Assembly (NCBI GenBank): GCA_965216105.1
Contig: OZ244147.1
Location: 1,426,001 to 1,490,000 of the forward strand
DNA: 64,000 nucleotides
Direction of reading: 5' to 3'
DNA from: JAALLB01 sp017643495
GTDB taxonomy: Bacteria; Pseudomonadota; Alphaproteobacteria; Rhizobiales; Rhizobiaceae
The translations under genes were made by a program, and so were the position numbers. A model generated the notes under the pieces. The model was not told where the DNA came from and made no database searches. It saw only the letters and a list, made by a program, of their open reading frames with translations. Below, piece by piece: positions 41,389-51,027 of this stretch. The first letter of the stretch is position 1; each line of letters starts with the position of its first letter.

Positions 41389-43317
41389 GTGCAATCCGTG
41401 CAAACCTTTGATAATGCAGACGCCATCGTCCGGAAAATTATCGAGCATTGCGAGGGCAATATTCGTCTCGCACTGCCTCTCGGGCTTGGCAAGGCCAACA
41501 CAATCGTCAACGCGCTGACAAAGGCGGCTGTCGAGGATACATCGATACATCTCGAAATTTTCACAGCGTTGACCTTGGAACGTCCGGGCGATCAGGCCGG
41601 AAACGACCTGCAAAAGCGCTTTCTTGATCCGGCCCAAGACAGACTGTTCGGCAGATACCCGGCGCTGGATTATGCCGAGCTTCTTCATCGCGGAGAACTT
41701 CCGGGCAATATCGAAGTCAGCGAATTCTTTTTGCTTGCAGGCAAGTGGAAGGGAGTCGAGCGGGTTCAGCAAAACTATATCTCTGCGAATTATACACACG
41801 CCTATGATTTCCTGGTGGCCCGCAAGCCAAATGTTGTCGCGCAACTTCTGGCGCGCGGCGATGACTGCTTCAGTCTTTCCTGCAATACCGACATTACAGC
41901 CGACCTTGTTTCAGACCGTGCCAATGGCAAGATGGATTTCCTGCTGGCTGGGGAGGTGAACAGCGAACTGCCATTCATGTCGGGTGAAGCAGCTGAAATC
42001 GGGTTGGATCAGGTTGATTTACTGCTCGAAAATTCACAAAGCGATTTTGAACTCTTTTCAGCAGTCAAGCAGCCCATCGGAGATGTCGAGATGGCAATTG
42101 GGCTGCACGTCTCCCGATTGATCGAGGATGGCGGCACGATCCAGATCGGAATCGGTTCAATCGGAGATGCGGTGGCACACGCTTTGTTGTTGCGACACAA
42201 CGATCCGGAGACGTGGGTCCGGATCATTCGCGAGTGCCCCTTCAACAAACGTGAAACTGATGGAGAAAAAATACGTCGTGATTCCGGCACATCCCGGATC
42301 ACCCAACATTCAGATGATCTGACTGTGAGTGGAATCCGTTTCGAGCAAGGCCTCTACTCGGTCACTGAAATGCTGGTCGATGGACTCTTGCAGCTTTACA
42401 CTGGCGGTATTCTCACGCGTGAAGTTGATGGCGCCGCCGTTCATGCCGGCTTTTTTGTCGAATCGCGCGCCTTCTACAAGACGCTGCGTGACATGCCGGT
42501 TGAGCAGCGTGCGAAAATAGTCATGAAGCCGGTGTCCTTCACCAACCAGATTTACGGCAATGAAGCGGAAAAGCGTGCTGCGCGGGTCAAGGCACGCTTC
42601 GTCAACAATGCGATGATGGTGACGTTGTCAGGAAGCGTTGTCTCGGATGGTACCGGAGACGGCCAAGTGGTGAGTGGGGTGGGTGGGCAGTTCAATTTCG
42701 TCACCCAGGCTTTTGCATTGAAGGATGCCCGTTCGATCATAACCGTCAAGGCGAGCAGGGAGGGCAATAGTGGCCCCCAGTCCAATATTGTCTGGAATTA
42801 CCCGCATACGACAATTCCCAGGCATTTGAAGGATGTGGTGATAACCGAATACGGCATTGCCGATCTGCGAGGAAGGCCAGACTCAGACACTGTGTCTTCG
42901 CTTCTTGATGTCACCGATAGCCGCTTTCAGAACGAATTGCTGGCCAAGGCGCAGGAGGAGGGCAAGATCGGTCAAGATTATCGCATTTCTGATGAATGTT
43001 GTACCAATACACCTGAAAAGCTCAAACAATGGTTGCGCCCCTACCGCGTGGAAGGAAGTCTGCCACGCTATCCCTTTGGAACCGATTTCAGCAAAATCGA
43101 GCAGCGCCTGATCCCGGCACTGTCGATGCTGAAGTCTGCGCAGAATTCGAAGCTGAAACTGGCTGGCCTGGGCTGGTCCGGATTGACAGGGCAGGTATCA
43201 GAAAGTGACCGGGCATGTTTGAAACGCATGAGACTGGATGCTCCTGCCGGAATGAGGGAGCATGCTCTGGCTCTATTGCTGAAGGGAGCGTTGCAAGCCA
43301 GTGCTGATAATCACTGA
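41389..43317 (+). CDS. Acetyl-CoA hydrolase/transferase family protein
   Basis: The 642-residue protein starts with GTG five bases after fadB. The C-terminal half carries the CoA-transferase signature blocks: DGGTIQIGIGSIGDAVAHALL, GLYSVTEMLVDGLLQLYTGGI, SGSVVSDGTGDGQVVSGVGGQFNFV, and VITEYGIADLRGR. It belongs to the acetate:CoA-transferase / acetyl-CoA hydrolase family (Ach1/4-hydroxybutyrate CoA-transferase fold). In this operon it may activate fatty or short-chain acids by CoA transfer or release free acid from acyl-CoA; the direction is inference. The protein is longer than the 500-residue family norm. Confidence 0.88.
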   Translation: MQSVQTFDNADAIVRKIIEHCEGNIRLALPLGLGKANTIVNALTKAAVEDTSIHLEIFTALTLERPGDQAGNDLQKRFLDPAQDRLFGRYPALDYAELLHRGELPGNIEVSEFFLLAGKWKGVERVQQNYISANYTHAYDFLVARKPNVVAQLLARGDDCFSLSCNTDITADLVSDRANGKMDFLLAGEVNSELPFMSGEAAEIGLDQVDLLLENSQSDFELFSAVKQPIGDVEMAIGLHVSRLIEDGGTIQIGIGSIGDAVAHALLLRHNDPETWVRIIRECPFNKRETDGEKIRRDSGTSRITQHSDDLTVSGIRFEQGLYSVTEMLVDGLLQLYTGGILTREVDGAAVHAGFFVESRAFYKTLRDMPVEQRAKIVMKPVSFTNQIYGNEAEKRAARVKARFVNNAMMVTLSGSVVSDGTGDGQVVSGVGGQFNFVTQAFALKDARSIITVKASREGNSGPQSNIVWNYPHTTIPRHLKDVVITEYGIADLRGRPDSDTVSSLLDVTDSRFQNELLAKAQEEGKIGQDYRISDECCTNTPEKLKQWLRPYRVEGSLPRYPFGTDFSKIEQRLIPALSMLKSAQNSKLKLAGLGWSGLTGQVSESDRACLKRMRLDAPAGMREHALALLLKGALQASADNH

Positions 43318-43383
43318 TTTCAAGTGTTTCGGGAGACTTGCCCTTTGAAGCAGGCTGGACCATGCTTTCCGGCGCACGGAACC

Positions 43384-43635
43384 TCAATCACTTTTCCCCT
43401 GAGCACTAATCTTGTGTTCAGTCATTTCGATTTCAGCAAGCTGTTTGTTAGCTTGGCTTTCATCGGTGTTTTCGGCGTGCCACTCGTCCGACAGTAACCA
43501 GCGCCGCCAGGCATTCAGTACAAGCAATTTGTTTTTGGTCGTCAGGGAGGAAGCGGCAACTTCGTCGGGACGGTCGAAATATGCACCCGGATCCTCCAGC
43601 ACGTGCTCAAGGTTTTGGTCGCTATATTCTGCCAT
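43384..43635 (-). CDS. Small conserved-looking hypothetical protein
   Basis: From the ATG at 43635 this is an 83-residue protein (MAEYSDQNLEHVLEDPGAYF); an ATG 18 bases earlier is also in frame. The run DPGAYFDRPDEVAASS, LTTKNKLLVLNAWRRWLL is like a small alphaproteobacterial family I remember only as hypothetical (a FxxPxEVxxDxxLSxxxKxxVLxxW pattern). It is hydrophilic, without a signal or membrane helix. It faces the fusion gene divergently and converges on the CoA-transferase gene. Function unknown. Confidence 0.6.
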   Translation of the reverse strand: MAEYSDQNLEHVLEDPGAYFDRPDEVAASSLTTKNKLLVLNAWRRWLLSDEWHAENTDESQANKQLAEIEMTEHKISAQGKSD

Positions 43636-43732
43636 AAGAGCAGTTTGCCACACGAATGAAAATACTTGAAGTCAGAATGCATCTTTTCCGGAAGTTGTGC
43701 GTTGGATCAGTCAGTACAATATTTTTTGTTTC

Positions 43733-46201
43733 ATGACTCGTCGCGAAAAACCCATCATTTTGATCACCGGGGCAGCCGGTAATATTGGAACGGCGCTGGC
43801 AACCGCATTGCAGTCGGACTACCGTGTGGTCGGTCTCGACACGGATACGGACAGTGATGTTTGCGATATCGTCGCGGTCGACCTGACTGATAGCGCTGCG
43901 GTCGAACTCTCCCTCTCCAGGTTCCGTGAACAGTATGGAGACAAGATCGCATCGGTAGTCCACCTTGCCGCATATTTTGATTTTTCAGGCAAGGAGAGCC
44001 CGTTATATGAAGCGGTCAACGAGAGAGGGACCAAACATCTGCTGAAAGCTTTGCAGGCTTTTGACGTTGAGCAATTCGTCTATTCGAGCACAATGCTCGT
44101 CCATCAGCCTTGCACGCCCGGAGAACGGATCGACGAGACGCAACCGATTGAGCCGGGTTGGGCCTATCCGGAGTCAAAAGCCAGGGTAGAGCGGATTATT
44201 GAGGAAAATGCGGGCGGGATTCCGTATGTCCTGTTGCGTCTGGCCGGCCTTTATGATGACCAGACCGCCGTGCCGACCCTGTCCCACCAAATTGCACGAA
44301 TTTATGAACGCGATTTCAAGAGCCGTCTTTATTCAGGCGACCTCAAGACCGGACAGTCCTTCCTTCACCGCGAAGACATGATTGATGCCTTCCGCCGCAC
44401 GGTCGACCGGCGCGCGGACATCGAAAGCGGGACTGCCATTCTTGTCGGGGAAAGCCAGGCAATGAGCTATCACGCCCTGCAGGAGCGTATTGGTGAGCTC
44501 ATTCACGGGGAAGAGGAGTGGCCGACACAGGTTACTCCGGCGCCATTTGCCAAAGCCGGTGCCTGGATTGAAGCAGTATCAGAGCCGCTGGTTCCGGACG
44601 AATATGACCAGGGCGAAAAGCCCTTTATCCGCCCCTTCATGATTGACATGGCTTCGGACCATTATGCGCTTGATATTACTCGTGCCAGGAAATTGCTTGG
44701 CTGGGAGCCCAAGCACAATATTCATGAAGGGATTGAGGAGCTTGTCGGGTCATTGAAGGAAAACCCGGCCGACTGGTATGAGATGAACGGCATCCTCGAA
44801 CCGCCCTGGCTGGCGTCAGCGGCTGCACGTGATGCGGATGTGGAAACGATACGTGTTCGCAATGAGCGCCAATACCGCCGTGAGCATCGTGCCAATATCT
44901 GGGCACACCTGGTGAACATGGGACTGGCTGGCTGGCTTGTCACTTCGCCACCCTTGCTGGGTTATCATGGAACATGGATGGCATTGAGCGACTACGCTAC
45001 AGGTCTGCTGTTGCTACCCTTCGCCTTTATTTCCCTGTCATGGCGCGCACCCTGGGCGCGGTTTGCATGTGCCCTGATTGGATGCTGGTTGCTGATGGCG
45101 CCGCTCGTTACCTGGACACAAAGCGGGGCTGCCTATCTCAACGCAACAATCTGCGGAATTCTTGTTGTGAGTCTTGCTCTGGCAATCAGGCCGGCACCCG
45201 GTGTGTCGGCAACGGCAGAACAGACAGGCCCGACCATCCCGAAAGGATGGACCTACAACCCCTCAAGTTGGTTCCAGCGCATTCCGGTCATCATTCTTGC
45301 TGTCGTCGGACTGATCGGCTCGCGGTACCTCACTGCCTATCAACTGGAGAGCATTCCAGGCGTTTGGGAGCCGTTTTTCAACGGCGTGCAGAACGATGGC
45401 AAAAACGGAACCGAAGAGATTGTCACTTCATCCGTATCGAAGGCCTGGCCTGTGCCGGATGCAGGGATTGGCGCGCTCACCTATGCGCTTGAGATCATTG
45501 TCGGCATTATCGGTTCGGAACGGCGCTGGCGGACAATGCCGTGGTTGACGCTGCTGTTCGGGCTGATGATCGTTCCGCTGGGTGCGATCTCCATCTTCTT
45601 CATCATCATTCAGCCAATCCTGATCGGCACCTATTGTACCATTTGCCTGATTTTGGCTGCCGCAATGCTGTTGCAGATTCCCTATTCGGTCGATGAACTT
45701 GTGGCAACCTGCCAGTTTCTCGTTCGTCGGCACAAGGCGGGACAACCGGTACTGAGAATTTTCCTGACCGGTGACACGGACGATGGCCGGAATTCAAGAA
45801 AAGGTGATGACTTTGAACAATCACCCCTGGTCATTGTGAAAGACATGCTGACCGGCGGGATCTGGGTAACATGGAGCCTCGGGGTGTCGGGCGTGATTGC
45901 AATTTGGCTGATGTTGACACCTTGGGTATTCAACATCGATAGCGGAATTGCCTCGGTCAACCACATGGTGGGAGCATTGACATTGACCGTGATCGTAACC
46001 GCGTTTGCGACCGTTGCCCGCGCATTTCGCTTTCTCAATGTCATTCTTGGAACGGTGCTGCTTTTCACACCGTTTTTCTACGATACCGGTTTGCTGCTTT
46101 TCGCCAACTCCATTCTGTGCGGACTGGCGCTTGTTGTTTTTGCACTTCCGCGGGGGCCTGTAACACAAAGTTATGGTTCCTGGGACCGATTCATCTTCTG
46201 A
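43733..46201 (+). CDS. Fusion of extended SDR (epimerase-like), SPW and VKOR-like membrane domains
   Basis: Starting at the ATG 43733 (MTRREKPIILITG), the 822-residue protein is a fusion. Residues 1-340 are an NAD-dependent epimerase/dehydratase-type SDR with ITGAAGNIG and an active-site YPESK. Next, about 385-480, is an SPW-like pair of helices (RAPWARFACALIGCWLLMAPL). About 510-670 resembles a vitamin K epoxide reductase-like bundle: VSKAWPVPDAGIGALTYALE and a CTIC motif (Cys635, Cys638), but without the loop Cys pair of typical VKORs. A second SPW segment (VIAIWLMLTPWVFNIDSG) ends it. A disulfide or quinone redox role is possible but unproven. It is followed by a PRC-barrel gene. Confidence 0.7.
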   Translation: MTRREKPIILITGAAGNIGTALATALQSDYRVVGLDTDTDSDVCDIVAVDLTDSAAVELSLSRFREQYGDKIASVVHLAAYFDFSGKESPLYEAVNERGTKHLLKALQAFDVEQFVYSSTMLVHQPCTPGERIDETQPIEPGWAYPESKARVERIIEENAGGIPYVLLRLAGLYDDQTAVPTLSHQIARIYERDFKSRLYSGDLKTGQSFLHREDMIDAFRRTVDRRADIESGTAILVGESQAMSYHALQERIGELIHGEEEWPTQVTPAPFAKAGAWIEAVSEPLVPDEYDQGEKPFIRPFMIDMASDHYALDITRARKLLGWEPKHNIHEGIEELVGSLKENPADWYEMNGILEPPWLASAAARDADVETIRVRNERQYRREHRANIWAHLVNMGLAGWLVTSPPLLGYHGTWMALSDYATGLLLLPFAFISLSWRAPWARFACALIGCWLLMAPLVTWTQSGAAYLNATICGILVVSLALAIRPAPGVSATAEQTGPTIPKGWTYNPSSWFQRIPVIILAVVGLIGSRYLTAYQLESIPGVWEPFFNGVQNDGKNGTEEIVTSSVSKAWPVPDAGIGALTYALEIIVGIIGSERRWRTMPWLTLLFGLMIVPLGAISIFFIIIQPILIGTYCTICLILAAAMLLQIPYSVDELVATCQFLVRRHKAGQPVLRIFLTGDTDDGRNSRKGDDFEQSPLVIVKDMLTGGIWVTWSLGVSGVIAIWLMLTPWVFNIDSGIASVNHMVGALTLTVIVTAFATVARAFRFLNVILGTVLLFTPFFYDTGLLLFANSILCGLALVVFALPRGPVTQSYGSWDRFIF

Positions 46202-46239
46202 GGCGTTAACTCCATACAAATCAAAAGGAGGGTTTCGAT

Positions 46240-46974
46240 ATGTATATGTCCTATAACGATATTCACAACTTTCCGCTCTTCAGTGAGGATGAAAACATCG
46301 GCAGCCTTGCCGACCTCTATGTCGATGACGGGGATTGGGCAGCAAGTTTTGCCGTAATTGAGACAGGCGGCTGGTTCTCATCCAACAAGGTATTGATCAG
46401 AACCATTGAACCGATCGAGATTGACCTGGATCACAACCGTCTCGTCACTACGCTGATGCAGGAAAATATCAAGAATGCGCCTCAGGCATCCAGCCGTGAA
46501 ACGGTTTCCGAGGCCAATGAGCGTGAATGGTATCTGCAACCGCACGCGTCAGTTTACTTTGCGGGTGCCCATGGTGTTGTTTTGCCATCCATGTTCTACA
46601 GCGAAATGCCTGAGGCGAACATGCAAGCGAAGCAAGAACGTTCCGAAAAAGACAGACACCTTCGCAGCATGAACGAAGTGACCGGATATGAAGTTCAGGC
46701 AACCGATGGAAAGATTGGTACGGTAGTGGATTTTATTATTGACCCTGAAGATTGGCGAGTTGCTTTCCTGAACATTGACACGGGCAACTGGTTGCCGGGA
46801 AAACTGGTAATTGTCGCTCCTGAGTGGGCACAAAATGTTTCATGGTCAGAACGGTTGATTTCGTTCGAAATGACAAAGGAACAGATCGAGAAAAGCCCCA
46901 CGCCTTCTGATCTTGACAGTCTTCAGCGCAGCCACAGGGAAGACCTTTACCTCTATTACGGCTATCCGATCTGA
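46240..46974 (+). CDS. Protein with two PRC-barrel domains
   Basis: An AAGGAGGG site precedes the ATG. The 244-residue protein has two PRC-barrel repeats: residues about 8-85 (IGSLADLYVDDGDWAASFAVIETGGW) and about 148-225 (DGKIGTVVDFIIDPEDWRVAFLNIDTG). Between them is a linker of charged residues. PRC barrels mediate protein interactions and often sit at membranes or on RNA/ribosome factors. It directly follows the SDR-VKOR fusion gene and overlaps a 53-codon membrane protein gene, so the three likely work together. Confidence 0.82.
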   Translation: MYMSYNDIHNFPLFSEDENIGSLADLYVDDGDWAASFAVIETGGWFSSNKVLIRTIEPIEIDLDHNRLVTTLMQENIKNAPQASSRETVSEANEREWYLQPHASVYFAGAHGVVLPSMFYSEMPEANMQAKQERSEKDRHLRSMNEVTGYEVQATDGKIGTVVDFIIDPEDWRVAFLNIDTGNWLPGKLVIVAPEWAQNVSWSERLISFEMTKEQIEKSPTPSDLDSLQRSHREDLYLYYGYPI

Positions 46975-47135
46975 TGACGGAACACGAGCAACAAGAAAAG
47001 GCTGGCTCATCAAAAACGGCGTACTCCTCTGCCGATACAAGGCAGGGAACCATCGTTTTACGCAAGAATTGGCAGAGATGGGTCTTCGCAGCAGGCCTGG
47101 CAGGCAGCGTGATATTGATGGTGGTACTCTGGTAG
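46974..47135 (+). CDS. 53-residue single-helix membrane protein
   Basis: A short frame starts at an ATG overlapping the PRC-barrel stop (TGATG). It encodes MTEHEQQEKAGSSKTAYSSA, then DTRQGTIVLRKNW and ends with one hydrophobic helix (VFAAGLAGSVILMVVLW). A RQGxIxLR-helix pattern like this occurs in small proteins of Hyphomicrobiales that databases label loosely as permease-related. Translation is coupled to the PRC gene. Its stop is five bases before the convergent CaCA gene stop. It is probably a real small membrane protein. Confidence 0.6.
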   Translation: MTEHEQQEKAGSSKTAYSSADTRQGTIVLRKNWQRWVFAAGLAGSVILMVVLW

Positions 47136-47139
47136 CTTT

Positions 47140-48174
47140 TTACCGCAAGGTGTAGAGCATCATGATGCCGGTAAAGTAGACAATCAAAACCGCCCAGCTG
47201 TCGATGCCGAGCCTGCCTGCCGTTTCGTCGCGTCTTTCTATCAGTCCGGATACATAAAGCAGCGTCAGCAGGATGCCGAGCGCGGCAGCAACCTGCGAGA
47301 ATGCGCCGACCTCGTTTATCACCGGCGGGCCTGGATAGGCCAAATCTATCAAAAAGATAAGAGCAATGTTCAGAATGTTGGTTCCGAAAATATCGCCGAA
47401 TGCCATCATGTAACGGCGCAGTCGCACAGCCGCCAAAAGTGTTGATATTTCCGGCAGGGAAGTCGCGAAACCGATCAGCGTAACTCCGATGAAGCTTGTA
47501 CCAAGACCGGATTGTTGGGCAATTGCATCGCCGGTACGGGCCAGAACGAAACCGGCCATCAGAATTACCACAGCAACCCCAAACGTCAGCGACAGGGCCC
47601 GCTTGATCGTTTCCGGTTTTCCCTGCGGTTCAATTGCATCACCCAGATCCGGAAATCCGGTCGGTTCCCAACCGCTCTTGCGTTTGCTTTCACGCGAGAC
47701 GAACCAAAGCAGGCCTCCAGCCATCATGAACAGTCCGAAACTCCACACTCCGGCACCAAGAATGGCGCAATCACCTACTCCAACAGCTGCGATCAGCATG
47801 GCTAGCAGCATGGCACCGAAAACGCCCTGAAGAAGCACGCGCGGTTTGCCGACAACAAATGACAAGGCCCGGCCGCCAAGCACGTAGTCGCCCATTGCGA
47901 TCACGACAATCTGCAATGCGATGCTGCCTAGCAGGTTGTTGACGGCCAATGCCGCCTCACCGGAAAACCCGGCACTGACCGAAACCGCGATTTCCGGCAG
48001 CGAAGTTATGCCGCCAAGCAGGATCATGCCGACAAATGCCGACCCAAGACCTGAGATATCCGAGATGGCGTCTGCGTAGAGCGCAAGACGGGTACCGGCC
48101 CACCAAACCGCTGCGGCGGCGACAGCAAAAAACACCAGGTTGAGCATGAGCGGAAAATCAGTGAAATCTGTCAT
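47140..48174 (-). CDS. Sodium/calcium exchanger family (CaCA) membrane protein
   Basis: The 344-residue inner-membrane protein has the two CaCA alpha-repeats: GSAFVGMILLGGITSLPEIAVSVSAG with VNNLLGSIALQ, and GTSFIGVTLIGFATSLPEISTLLAA with DIFGTNILN. The conserved Glu in each LPE binds the cation. About ten helices are seen. It resembles YrbG-type exchangers, though the ion cannot be told. It lies 52 bases after the small membrane protein at the end of the oxidase operon and may be cotranscribed. Confidence 0.88.
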   Translation of the reverse strand: MTDFTDFPLMLNLVFFAVAAAAVWWAGTRLALYADAISDISGLGSAFVGMILLGGITSLPEIAVSVSAGFSGEAALAVNNLLGSIALQIVVIAMGDYVLGGRALSFVVGKPRVLLQGVFGAMLLAMLIAAVGVGDCAILGAGVWSFGLFMMAGGLLWFVSRESKRKSGWEPTGFPDLGDAIEPQGKPETIKRALSLTFGVAVVILMAGFVLARTGDAIAQQSGLGTSFIGVTLIGFATSLPEISTLLAAVRLRRYMMAFGDIFGTNILNIALIFLIDLAYPGPPVINEVGAFSQVAAALGILLTLLYVSGLIERRDETAGRLGIDSWAVLIVYFTGIMMLYTLR

Positions 48175-48226
48175 GACTGAACGATTGGCGTGTTTTCATT
48201 TGTAAGATCACAGTCAGGCATTACGC

Positions 48227-48547
48227 TCACGTGCACCCGGTCATGACCATGACGGGAAACAGCGACCAGACGGTTGCCACGAGTGCGGTCCATGCCAGAA
48301 TGCCACTGACCTGGCCAGTAAATGCCAGGTGCGACTTGGTTTGTCTGAAGCCGATTAATATGACAATCTGAATTCCAATCGCGATCAGCCATGCCAGTAT
48401 CAGAACAACCGGCCAAATATTTTCACCGATCGTCGTTTCGCTTTTCGCCATATCACCTGCGCAACCCAATCCGTGCAGGCCGTAGATTAAGCTGAAAGCA
48501 GCCAGCCAGATTAGTGGCGCGAAGAGTATGCGGATCACATCGCTCAT
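48227..48547 (-). CDS. Small three-helix membrane protein of the oxidase operon
   Basis: The ATG (48547) overlaps the stop of the fused oxidase subunit gene. The 106-residue product has three hydrophobic helices: APLIWLAAFSLIYGLHGLG, VVLILAWLIAIGIQIVILIG and VSGILAWTALVATVWSLFPV. I do not recognise a named family. Position and topology suggest a small accessory or subunit-IV-like protein of the terminal oxidase. Confidence 0.7.
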   Translation of the reverse strand: MSDVIRILFAPLIWLAAFSLIYGLHGLGCAGDMAKSETTIGENIWPVVLILAWLIAIGIQIVILIGFRQTKSHLAFTGQVSGILAWTALVATVWSLFPVMVMTGCT

Positions 48548-51027
48548 GTCATCCACGCGGGGAGATGTGAGATGACAAGACAAACCGTTGCCGTGGCAGC
48601 TCCGTAATCGGTCCAGAGACGGACGATCCCGGGTGCGGCCTTGCGTTGCGGAGATACAAACCCTGCAGAAATACGGGCTGAGAGAAATGCAAGCATCAGT
48701 GCAGACAAAAGGGTGTGGAACAGGCCGTAGCCACTGATAAACAGAAGTGTCGCACCGTAGGCATGACCCGTTGGATCGGGAATGCGCAGCATCAAGGAAG
48801 ATAGCGAGACGGCTGTCATGATGGTGGCTGCAAAAGCCAGCAGACAACCGGATTGTGGTGATTGTCCGTTCCGGTTTTGCCGCATCGCCATTCGAATCAA
48901 GGCGGATGTTGCAATTGCGCTGCCAGTTCCGGCCAGCAGTTCTGGTGCCCACGGTTCAAGCCATTCTGGCGGTGGCCAGCCGGGCGCGATGGTCCACAAA
49001 AAGGCATACCCGAAGATCAGGGAACCGAAAAAGGTGGCGTTGGCGACCAGCAGAAATGTGCTTCCCCACCAGCCCGGTGATGCTTCCACGGTCTCCGCAA
49101 GTGCAAGTTCGGTGTTGGCAGCGACACTAACCAGTCCGCTGTCGTTTCGGCTTCCAGAACTCCATACCCATCGCCATGCCACAATCGCAATTGCTATGAC
49201 TGCAACAGGTGTAAACCAGTATGTTTTGAGGAGAAGCGAGAGAAAGAAAAGACCGGTAACCGTGGCCAACATGATCGGCAGGCGGGTGTTGGCGGAATAA
49301 CGGACAACGTAGTCCGGTTTGCCGCTGGCAACATCGACAGTCAGCGTTTCGCGAAGATTGCCGTTTGGCTTGGCCAGATATCCGTCTCCTTTGGCGATGC
49401 GCTCGGCGAGATCGGGATCAGTCCGGAACGGATCACGGGTCCTCACTTCCGGCAAGCTGGCGAAATTGTAGGATGGTGGCGGTGACATCGCTGCCCATTC
49501 CAGCGTTCCCGCGCCCCAGGGATTACGTTTGCCACGCACTGTCGCAAACATGTGCATCAGAATGTCTATCAAGACGAGCGCCAGTCCAATGGCGAGGATG
49601 AAACTGCTGAGCGAAGAGAGGAAGTTGATTGTCGTCCAGCCGGCGTCTGCATCATAGGTGTAGATACGTCGGCGCTGGCCAAGCAACCCGACCCAATGCA
49701 TGGCCAGAAATGTCCCGTGAAAGCCAATGAAAACGAGCGCAAAGGCGATCTCCCCCAATTTGAAGAACCGCTGTCGCCCGGTGAAAAGTGGCAGCCAGTA
49801 GTAGAGGCCGGCGAGTAGAGGAAAGACGAAGCCTCCGAACAGCACATAATGCAGGTGCGCGGTTACGAAAGCCGTGTCATGCACCTGCCAGTCGAAAGGC
49901 ACTATAGCGACCATGACCCCGGTCAGCCCGCCTATGACGAAGGTGATGAAAAACCCGAGGATATGTAGCATCGGCAGATGCAGTTCCGGACGGCCTTTCC
50001 ACATTGTGCCGATCCAGGCAAAGACCTGTACGGCGGTTGGCACTGCGACAAGCGTCGAGGCGGCTGAAAAGAATGCCACCCCCATATGCGGGATGCCGGT
50101 GGTGAACATGTGATGGACCCAAAGGCCAAAACTCAGGAAAGCCAACGCTACCGCTGCTGCAACGACCCAACCGTAACCAAGCAATGTTGTACGCGCCATG
50201 ACCGGCAGCACGGTGGAAATGATACCGGCGGCAGGCAAGAAGATGATGTAAACCTCCGGGTGACCGAACAGCCAGAACAAATGTTGCCACAACAGGCTGT
50301 CACCACCGAGGTCCGCCTGGAAGAACGGCAAGCCGAAGGCACGTTCCAGTTCAAGCAGGATGGAACCCAGTATGAGCGGCGGGAAACCGGTCAGGATCAT
50401 CAGTGACGTTACGAGAATGTACCATGCAAAGATTGGCATTTTGTCGAGTGACATGCCCGGTGCGCGGAACTTCAGGATCGAAACGGTAAGTTCGACTGCA
50501 GCACAAATTGCGGAAATTTCAACGAAGGTAATGCCAATCAGCCAGAAATCCGTATTGATTCCTGGTGAATGGATTGGGCCGGTTAGCGGCGGATACATGA
50601 ACCAGCCGCCATTCGGGGCGATCCCTGCGGCCAGAGAAAAAAGCAGCATCGCGCCACCGAACACGTAGCACCAGTAGCCATATGCGGTGAGGCGTGGATA
50701 GGCAAGATCGCGTGTTCCCAGCAGTTTCGGGATCATGTAGACGGCCAGTCCCTCAATAGCCGGAATGGCAAACAGGAACATCATGATCGTGCCATGCATC
50801 GTGAAGAGTTGGGCGTAAACATCTTCTCCCGCAAAGGCCGAATGCGGGGTCGCCAATTGGGCGCGGATCAACATGGCGAGGATGCCGCCAATCGCAAAAT
50901 AGAAGAACGCGGTTCCGAGGAGCATCCGTCCGAGATCGCTGTGGTTGACCGTACTGAACCAGCCTCTCCAGCCTGGTTCTGACGACCAGATTGCATCAAG
51001 CTTGCGATGGAGTTTCAACGCGTTCAA
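48544..51027 (-). CDS. Haem-copper oxidase subunit I fused to subunit III
   Basis: The 827-residue protein has a complete subunit I (about 1-620): a haem His in FTMHGTIMMFLF, the Cu-B/proton-path motif FGHPEVYII with its Glu, the His pair in WVHHMFTTG, and the haem pair in FVTAHLHYVLFGG. GLLGQRRRIYTY is typical of A-type oxidases. A linker joins a five-helix subunit III (about 650-827; LLVANATFFGSLIFGYAFLW). It should reduce oxygen to water and pump protons. It overlaps both the subunit II gene upstream and the small membrane protein gene downstream by four bases. Confidence 0.92.
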   Translation of the reverse strand: MNALKLHRKLDAIWSSEPGWRGWFSTVNHSDLGRMLLGTAFFYFAIGGILAMLIRAQLATPHSAFAGEDVYAQLFTMHGTIMMFLFAIPAIEGLAVYMIPKLLGTRDLAYPRLTAYGYWCYVFGGAMLLFSLAAGIAPNGGWFMYPPLTGPIHSPGINTDFWLIGITFVEISAICAAVELTVSILKFRAPGMSLDKMPIFAWYILVTSLMILTGFPPLILGSILLELERAFGLPFFQADLGGDSLLWQHLFWLFGHPEVYIIFLPAAGIISTVLPVMARTTLLGYGWVVAAAVALAFLSFGLWVHHMFTTGIPHMGVAFFSAASTLVAVPTAVQVFAWIGTMWKGRPELHLPMLHILGFFITFVIGGLTGVMVAIVPFDWQVHDTAFVTAHLHYVLFGGFVFPLLAGLYYWLPLFTGRQRFFKLGEIAFALVFIGFHGTFLAMHWVGLLGQRRRIYTYDADAGWTTINFLSSLSSFILAIGLALVLIDILMHMFATVRGKRNPWGAGTLEWAAMSPPPSYNFASLPEVRTRDPFRTDPDLAERIAKGDGYLAKPNGNLRETLTVDVASGKPDYVVRYSANTRLPIMLATVTGLFFLSLLLKTYWFTPVAVIAIAIVAWRWVWSSGSRNDSGLVSVAANTELALAETVEASPGWWGSTFLLVANATFFGSLIFGYAFLWTIAPGWPPPEWLEPWAPELLAGTGSAIATSALIRMAMRQNRNGQSPQSGCLLAFAATIMTAVSLSSLMLRIPDPTGHAYGATLLFISGYGLFHTLLSALMLAFLSARISAGFVSPQRKAAPGIVRLWTDYGAATATVCLVISHLPAWMT

